In this document: piece after piece, positions 58,201-64,000 of the stretch
How positions within the stretch are numbered: the stretch's first letter is position 1
Layout of the letters: each line of letters begins with the position of its first letter
Origin: Galaxea fascicularis
Lineage: Eukaryota; Cnidaria; Anthozoa; Scleractinia; Euphylliidae
Direction of reading: 5' to 3'
Length of the DNA: 64,000 bases
NCBI GenBank assembly: GCA_948470475.1
Contig: OX419336.1
Location: 3,183,235 to 3,247,234 of the forward strand
Position numbers and translations under genes: made by a program
Notes under the pieces: generated by a model
Databases searched by the model: none
Seen by the model: the letters and a program-made list of their open reading frames with translations, nothing else
Told to the model about the DNA's origin: nothing

Positions 58201-61200
58201 TACAAAGCACAGGACAGTGGATTTTGACTTTGCCTGGGGTTTTTGAATGACAGATGCCATTTTCCTTGAGAACGATGGTTTCATTATGTCACAGTTATCC
58301 TGATATATTGGGACATTCCAGACTGATCACAAACATGAAAAATTATCCTGGTGAAAGCAGTACTTATAACTGACAGGCTGGATTGATGAAGCTCCACACA
58401 GGAGGGAGGCTTCAAATGTTTCTTGTTTCGTATATCTGACTTAAGAGTTTGACAGCTCTACCTTCGGTTGGATTGGGGTGATGAGCGAGGTGGCCTCAAA
58501 TGTGTCTTGCTTCTTGTATCTCACTTAAGAGTTTCACAGCTCTGCCTTGGTGATGTAAAAAGATAACCAAATTTCCATGCACATGCAGGGCTGTCACTGT
58601 TGTTTTAGCTCAGCAGGGAACATGCAGAAAGTAGCCAGGGAATCCAGTTATTGTGGTAAAGGCAATGTGCTGCTTTTCTATCAAAGTGCCTAGAGGCTTC
58701 AGGGTTATTAGTCCCCTCAGGGTACTGGTTAGTGTTATGTTTGATACCTATGTAAAGTAACCAGGGATGTAACTTGGAATCTCTGGGAAACATCCCTGGC
58801 TCCTGGTCCTTATTAGCAGCCCTGACATTGAAAGAACTTAAATTTAATGCCTCAATACTCTGCCTGCATACTGTAGTTAGTTTCAATCTTCAATCTACGT
58901 ATGTAGTCAAAATGTCTTGGTTTCATGCAAAGCAAGGCAAAAAAATGGCAACCAAAATTTTTTATTTGGCGACCAAATTTTTCTCTCTCGTTGCCAGTTT
59001 GTTCCTGGACGAAAAAGTTAATTTCAAACCCAGACTTGATGTTATTTGGCATTTTGTACAAAAGGAGGGGCCATAATCGTCATCATCATTATCCTTATCC
59101 CCACCTTCATAAAACAGATTATAGCAAAAAAAATTTTCTAGCCAAAGCAATTTAAAACCAGAGCAGACAATTAATGTCATTAGGTTGAACCACGTCATCA
59201 GTGTCTCTCATTTGCCTTGACATTGTCTCAGTCACCCAGCTTAGTACAAGGAAGTATACTTGGTCACAATGTTAAAACCAAACCAAAGTGCATTCCCCCA
59301 TGGAATATTGAAGTGTGTCATCATGGCCCCTGAACTTAGCAACACGAGTAACATGTAACTTGCACTTGATCATACTCTTGTAGAGTGAACCCTCAAACAG
59401 AAGTTGAAGATAGTTTGAAGAATGAAAAGGAAACCAGAAAGCAAGAATTTGATCAAGGCAATAAAGAAAAAGTGAAATCCAACAAGGAAGGAATAGCACC
59501 AGGGCTAGGGTAAGAAAAATAATGCAAGTCATTAGAATTTTACTGTGTTTTCATTTAATTTGTGTTGTTCCAGAAAATATCCATGCCCCCCCATCCTCCA
59601 GCCCTTCAGAAATTCAAATTTAGCTCCATACTTTCCATCAAAAACTTTTTCTTTTGTGGCGCCCTCCCCCTTGGAATTTTCATTGGCCGAATTTTCACCA
59701 GTCGCTAAGCGAGTGACAACCAGTAATCACGTGAAAACAGTTGCTTTCCCAACTCGCGTAAAGTTAAGCGAGTCGGTACATTTCATTATAATTCTCATTA
59801 AATTTAAGTTACCAACCAGGTAGCTTAAGCAAGTGGGTAATTAATTTTGCCCAATGAGGAGTCACTTGCAGTTATTGAAATTAAAAATACAACAGGCATG
59901 CTATTTTTATTCGTTTGGATTTCCTACCATGTTATTCAAATTGATGTATTGGCACGTGCTCTCTCCTCATTTAATCTTACCCTTGAAAACATTTATCATT
60001 TTTAAGTCGCTTAACAAAGTCTGCAAACAAACCACTTGTGGGAATGTTAAGCAAGACAATGGCTTTCATGAAAACACGGCCACTGACAGTCGTTTGGATT
60101 AAGGTAAGTATATTCCCCAAACTTTGGAACCGCAAATTTCAACAAATTGCAAACTAAAGGGAACTCTGTACTGAACCAACCTTCAATGATTTTTATACAG
60201 TCTACTGTAAAATTCTGATTACAAGTCCTTGTTTTCAATTCATTTAAAGGACTATTTTGGAGATTATTTCTTACTTGTTGTTTCTTGTCTTTTGCATGGT
60301 CCTTTTGACTTTCTGACAACAGAATAATTCATACATCAGGCCAAAGACATACACTAATTTGAAGAATCCAAGGAAATAAGGAAATAAGAGCAGAACTACA
60401 TTTCCGACACCAACACCAGCCTTTATGCTTAAGTAGAGTGGATTTAGAGAGATTTGGATTTTAGCTTAAGGCCAAATGGTGGTGTATTGCCTTTCTGTGG
60501 AAAACCTTCCATTAATTATTACTAATTTAATGTTGTTTTCTTTTTATTAATTTCAGTTTAAATTATATTCCCAATCCAAGCCTCCACTATGTTTATCCTC
60601 CTGTGAATGCTACTATCCTCACCAATATTGCTCATACACTGGCTTGTGTACCAAGATTTTACATCCAGGTAAACAGCAGATGTACATTGAAGGGCGTGAG
60701 TGATACACTGAATGATGGACCAAAAAACATCTAAGTTTGTAACTCTATAAAGTGTAAATCAAATCTGAGGCAGTCAAGTGAATACTAGATACAAACTAGA
60801 AATAAGAACTGTGACTGACTGGTTCAAAGATGCAAAGGACCATTATACAGTTTTTAAATTTGCAACTTTTAAGCCGCGGCTACACGAGCAATTTTTTGCT
60901 TGTGATGGTGATGTGATTTTTTTCAAATTGTCGCATCACTAGCGCGCTGTGAAAGTCACATGTGTAGCTACTCTCGTGGAAGTGGTGTGATGGTGACAGC
61001 TAAAAAATCGCAGAAAATAATCGCGAGAAATTCAATGAGTTTAACATTTTGTGACAAAATCACAGGCTTTGTCACTCATGTACCCACCACCGTGTGCAGA
61101 CAATGTGAGAATTTCCAGAAAAAATCGCTCGCATAGCCACGGCTTTAAATGAGTTGTGCAGGGGTTTCAATAACTTTTGAAGAAGCTGCTTTAGCTAACT

Positions 61201-62468
61201 AAAGTAGGTGGTGACCTGATGAATGACTTTAAATCATCTGAGTGAAAATCTAGTAGGCAGCAGTGAGAGGTAAAATAAAATAAATTAATACTGAGAAAGT
61301 AGCCAGCAATTTTCGCCAGTTGCTGGCTTCTAATGAAACCCCTGATTGTGGAACCAAAAGAACAGGACTTGAGCCTAAGTTCTCAGCTGGCTTGATACCT
61401 CAGTTGCCAGTGAGAGTACTATAATTTTATTTTTATTTTTTTTTACTCAGAGGGCACAGGTGTGCATCTCATGCAAGCCTAGAGAGTTTTACTCCTCTTT
61501 ACCCTAAGCCTTGTACTAACGAGGCTGATGGCAGTATACTAAATGCCTTGTTATCCGCTCCTCTTGTTTCAACAAATTTATTTCTATTTTTGTCTGGTTG
61601 TAGGTTTTGCATTTGATGAATAAAATGAACCTTCCTGCTCCATTTGGCCAAGTGACCCCCACCCCACCCCTGGTAAGATTTGTCATATTCAACTTTTACA
61701 TTCATGAGCTTCTGCTATCCATTATGGAGGAGGGGCACAAGGGATTGTGTTGGTTTTGGAGGCCCACTCCTCTTAAATTATTGGGCTGATGAAAAACATA
61801 CTATGTGAGTCCGGTTGGTCAGAGCACTATTAAACTAATCCTGGGTACACGTTTGCCCAGGTGAGTTTTACCTTTCTGAAAAGAAAGTAGTTGTTTCTTT
61901 AGCTTGGTGAAACACCAGAGGACCAGCAGGTGACAGGCATTTCATCGGATGACGACAAGTCTATGTCCAGTGAAGAGTCAGAAATTGAAAGTGATGAAGA
62001 AGAAAGACAGAAAAGGTAAATTAGTATTCTTTCTTATGTGTCCTTTTTCGTCATGGTCAATGTCTTGTTTTAAGGACATATGCAGACTTCTGTAAATTCC
62101 AGTGAAATCAGCTTTTAGGCTTGGCCAAATATACGTATACCATTCTACTGAAAATGTAGCCAATCAGAATGCAGGAAATCCAAATTTTTGTCTATTTGTC
62201 TAAGAGCAGGGTTGGCACGGTGGTGAGAGTGCTCGCCTTCCACCAATGCATCCCGGGTTTGATTCCCACACTCGGCATCATAAGCTGGCTGAGTTTGTTG
62301 GTTCTCTACTCTACTCTGAGAGGTTTTTTTCCGGGTACTCCGGTTTTCCCCTCTTCTCATGCAAAACCAACATTTCATTTCATTTCATTTGAGTTGATCT
62401 ACAGTCTCCCCAATCAGTAGAGCACCTGTACTCAGCTAGAAAGATTTGAGACTTAAATAAAGTTATTA

Positions 62469-62499
<31 letters not shown>

Positions 62500-64000
62500 C
62501 ATTATTATTATTATTCCACCTTCCCATCATGCACCACCTTGATTGTGAAGGGTTATGTATTTTCTATGACGTGCTATAAAATACTTATCAAAAGGTTTCT
62601 CCTAAGATGAAAAAATAGCCCACTTGTTACTTGTTTCGTTTTCTTTGCACACACACCCACCTAAAATCTCATGTGCATTGAAGATGATACAAGTCACTAG
62701 TGGGAAATTCCATAATATATCACTTGAAAGAATTGCATAACTAGTACATGAACATTATTGTTGTTCCCACAGTAGGGGTGGCGAATGGAACCCCTAAAAT
62801 CTTGAATCTCGTAAACTTTTCATCCAATCTCGAAATCTCGACAACTTTTGCGAAGAGTCTCGAAGTCTAGTTTGTGGTGCATTTATTTCGGTCTCGAAGT
62901 TTCGCATGTTTGGTCTCGATGAGTCTCGGATTTCACCATTCGTCACCCCTCACAGTTGATTCCCGCAACACGTGCTGAAATTATATTTTGCGATGTGGTT
63001 ATAGACCGCACAAAAAAACCGAAGGCTTAACTCAAAAGTTGTCTAATTATTTTTTAGAGTCAAGGAAAGAGCTGAACATGCCCAAAGAATGTCCGTTGCT
63101 AAACCAGGTGCCAGTTCTAAGAGGCGCCATAAGGTGCTTCTCCACCCTTCTCAGCCGCCATCCAAGAAAGTGCGATCAGCTTCTTCGTCGAAACACACAC
63201 CCGTGGAGAAAGCCTTTGAACAGCCCACCGGTCAGCCAAAGAGAATAGAATTCAAACTTACTGAGGCTATTTCAAATATATTTGATTCTGGAGCTTCTGT
63301 CACAGTGACAGGTAAAAAAAGCAGCTGACGGTTTGGTACAATATTTAATCATTTTATAGTTGTGTGTTCAGTGATGAAGTTGACCTTGTTTGGATTCAAA
63401 AGTCTCTGCCATTCTTGTGTTAGTACGGATAAGCCAGCATAGTAATAAATGATTTACATGAGAATACAACAGGCAGACCACGTCTAAAATTCGGTCGAGT
63501 TTCGTCGTCATCGTGACCGCCTATAATACCCCGCGTTGTTGACTTTTTGCTTGTCTTTTTTCCATTTCATTCGTGTACTTTGAAGAGTGCATGTGACGCT
63601 GGAATCGCCGAACAGTGCGGCTCGCTGACCAGTCACAGTTCTTGCTCCATTCATGCTCATTTTTTGGAGAAAACCTTTGTTAAAAGTAAAGATTCCATAC
63701 TCACGTGTGACGTGAGTTGACTATAAATGTTGAAAAGAAATTGATTTGTTCAGTTTCTTTCCGTTTGGTTTTGTGTTTTCAATTGTGAATAATTACATTC
63801 CAGTCAAGAGTGCTTCGAACTGCCCACAGAACCAGTCAAGTTAGCGATAAATTAAGAGAGCGAATTCAGAAACTTCGACCCCTTTATGCATCCCACGTTA
63901 ACGCCTCCAGGCGTCTTGTTTAGATTATTTTATTGATAGCTTTACTCTTTTACAGCTTCCACTCCTCGAGAGGCAGACGGTTTTGGCAGATTTGCACCTC
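52223..64000 (+). CDS. RNPC3: RNPC3 / U11-U12 snRNP 65K protein, 5' part (runs off the window)
   Basis: This minor-spliceosome protein bridges U11 and U12 snRNPs through two RRMs. Exons read: 52223-52354 (MADGGSTKLFVRHLPSQL, RNP2 of RRM1), 54457-54504 (RDAAFAEFSSQTEATR, RNP1 region), 56819-56910 or -56919 (ALSQLHQLEVLG, VEYAKPYH), 60557-60668 (LNYIPNPSLHYVYPP), 61604-61672 (VLHLMNKMNLPAPFG), 61903-62015 (acidic SSEESEIESDEEE), 63058-63311 (basic linker, PKRIEFKLT) and 63956-64000 (ADGFGRF). Human RNPC3 has VLHLMNKMNLPTPFG, SSEESEYES and KRIEFH in the same order. All junctions listed are phase-consistent. The second RRM lies beyond the right edge. The linker after RRM1 is much shorter than in vertebrates unless an exon between 56920 and 60556 was missed. 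Confidence 0.92.
53198..53602. mobile_element. 405-bp pogo/Tigger-like MITE, TA target duplication
   Basis: CAGTCGAACCTCGATTATCC at the left and GATAATTGAGGTTCAACTG at the right, with TA on each side. Multiple subterminal CGATTATCCGGAC motifs recur in both orientations, as expected for transposase binding sites. It lies in RNPC3 intron 1. Confidence 0.75.
55280..56171. repeat. Element of family R5, copy 2, with internal insertion or rearrangement
   Basis: The ends (AACTGGGGCGAGTTTCAAAT / ACTTGCCCCAGTTCC) and CACCATCACATGAAAGATAA match 26886-27210. The length is about 890 bp because of extra material at about 55470-56050, where an inverted copy of the interior (CAAGGTCCATAACTTGGTCT) recurs. 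It lies in an RNPC3 intron. Confidence 0.7.
56819..56919 (+). CDS. RNPC3: RNPC3 exon 3 with two in-frame donors 9 nt apart
   Basis: The exon completes RRM1 (ALSQLHQLEVLG, then TVEYAKPYHEHLAAR). It can end at CA|gtgtac (56910) or at AG|gtattt (56919). Both leave phase 2, and both join in frame to the exon at 60557 (giving ARH-LNY or ARQCTS-LNY). Neither donor is strong. Confidence 0.75.
57522..57851. mobile_element. 330-bp element: 60-bp perfect inverted repeats around a tRNA-like core
   Basis: Left arm 57522-57581 (TACAAGTGGTGGAACAGAGA, and so on to CTAGAAACCC) and right arm 57792-57851 are reverse complements with no mismatch seen. The 210-bp centre carries the tRNA-like sequence at 57656-57728 on the - strand. 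It lies in an RNPC3 intron. Confidence 0.82.
57656..57728 (-). tRNA. tRNA-Arg(TCT)-like sequence, probably a pseudo-tRNA or SINE head
   Basis: On the - strand: acceptor arms GACCTCG/CGAGGTC pair over 7 bp, a D arm GCTT...GAGC, a perfect T arm GTGGG-TTCGATT-CCCAC, an intact B box GGTTCGATTCC and an A-box-like TAGCTTAGTCGG. The 3' anticodon half (TCTAATCCAGAGG) matches tRNA-Arg-TCT, but the 5' half of the anticodon stem (CGGTA) does not pair with TCCAG and U33 is lost. No CCA is encoded. It is best read as a decayed tRNA that may still bind TFIIIC. Confidence 0.55.
60557..60668 (+). CDS. RNPC3: RNPC3 exon: conserved YPP linker helix
   Basis: The acceptor ttaatttcag and donor CAG|gtaaac bound 112 nt encoding LNYIPNPSLHYVYPP, then ATILTNIAHTLACVPRFYIQ. 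Human RNPC3 has LKYMYPPPSSTILANIVNAL and VPKFYVQ at this point. Phase 2 in, phase 0 out. This short conserved region precedes the MNKMNLP motif in 61604-61672. Confidence 0.92.
60868..61148. repeat. MITE-like element, family R1, copy 2
   Basis: Same ends (TTAAGCCGCGGCTACACGAG and a CCACGGCTTTAA right end) and same internal order as the element at 893-1193, at roughly 80% identity by eye. It lies in an RNPC3 intron. Confidence 0.7.
62203..62514 (+). mobile_element. tRNA-derived SINE, family A, copy 3, with LINE-like tail
   Basis: Head GGCACGGTGGTGAGAGTGCT and B box GGTTTGATTCC; body TTCCGGGTACTCCGGTTTTC. The 3' part (ACAGTCTCCCCAATCAGTAG through GAGACTTAAATAAAGTTA) matches the end of the LINE fragment at 38366-38985. 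It ends in an (ATT)n microsatellite, 62462-62514. Confidence 0.82.
63058..63311 (+). CDS. RNPC3: RNPC3 exon: basic linker and KRIEF motif
   Basis: The exon starts after ttttag and encodes a Lys/Arg/Ser-rich region (SSKRRHK, PSKKVRSASS) that may carry nuclear localisation signals, then GQPKRIEFKLTEAI, matching GNKRIEFHIST of the vertebrate protein. It ends in phase 1 (G|gtaaaa) and continues in frame at 63956 (G|CT, Ala). Confidence 0.9.

Noticed and set aside
59854..60103. Possible RNPC3 exon ending TTAAG|gtaagt
   Set aside because: The donor is strong, but the only open frame reaches the donor in phase 0 while the next exon needs phase 2, and the other frames contain stops.
1..64000. CRISPR arrays, rRNA, bacterial operons
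   Set aside because: No regularly spaced direct repeats, rRNA signatures or Shine-Dalgarno-linked gene runs were seen; the window is eukaryotic.

Overview
This is eukaryotic, AT-rich genomic DNA from an animal with spliced genes and very abundant short inverted-repeat (MITE-like) and tRNA-derived (SINE) elements. The gene content and repeat style fit a cnidarian, most likely an anthozoan such as a stony coral; the species is inference. Three protein-coding genes are recognisable, all on the + strand. No CRISPR array, rRNA or bacterial-type operon is seen. Layout: (1) 384 to about 29,735 holds the 3' two thirds of a prominin (CD133/PROM1-family) gene. Its exons encode the second half of the second extracellular loop, TM3, the short cytosolic loop, TM4, the third extracellular loop, TM5 and the cytoplasmic tail; the 5' exons lie left of the window. 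The tail is encoded by a run of tiny exons, all split in phase 2, that look built for alternative C termini. (2) 29,736-44,870 is a gene-poor stretch with many foldback elements, a 3' fragment of a non-LTR retrotransposon and one orphan TATA-box-like sequence. (3) 45,022-46,260 is a complete, single-exon failed-axon-connections (FAX/FAXC) gene: a GST-like core between low-complexity acidic arms. (4) 46,261-52,222 is the FAX 3' flank and repeats. (5) 52,223 to the right edge is the 5' part of RNPC3 (U11/U12-65K), an RNA-binding protein of the minor spliceosome; it runs off the window. The genes have unrelated jobs (membrane protrusion/cholesterol organisation, a GST-fold protein linked to axon development in flies, U12-type splicing) and nothing suggests co-regulation. 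The most interesting structures are: the prominin tail-exon cluster, where the codon made at one splice junction is either Tyr or a stop depending on the partner exon; one tail exon lying inside an inverted-repeat element; a tRNA-Arg-like sequence enclosed by 60-bp inverted repeats; a SINE whose 3' tail matches that of a LINE fragment in the same window; and a MITE inserted into a SINE with a clean 9-bp duplication. All coordinates were read by hand; splice sites rest on GT/AG, phase and family similarity, not on transcripts.
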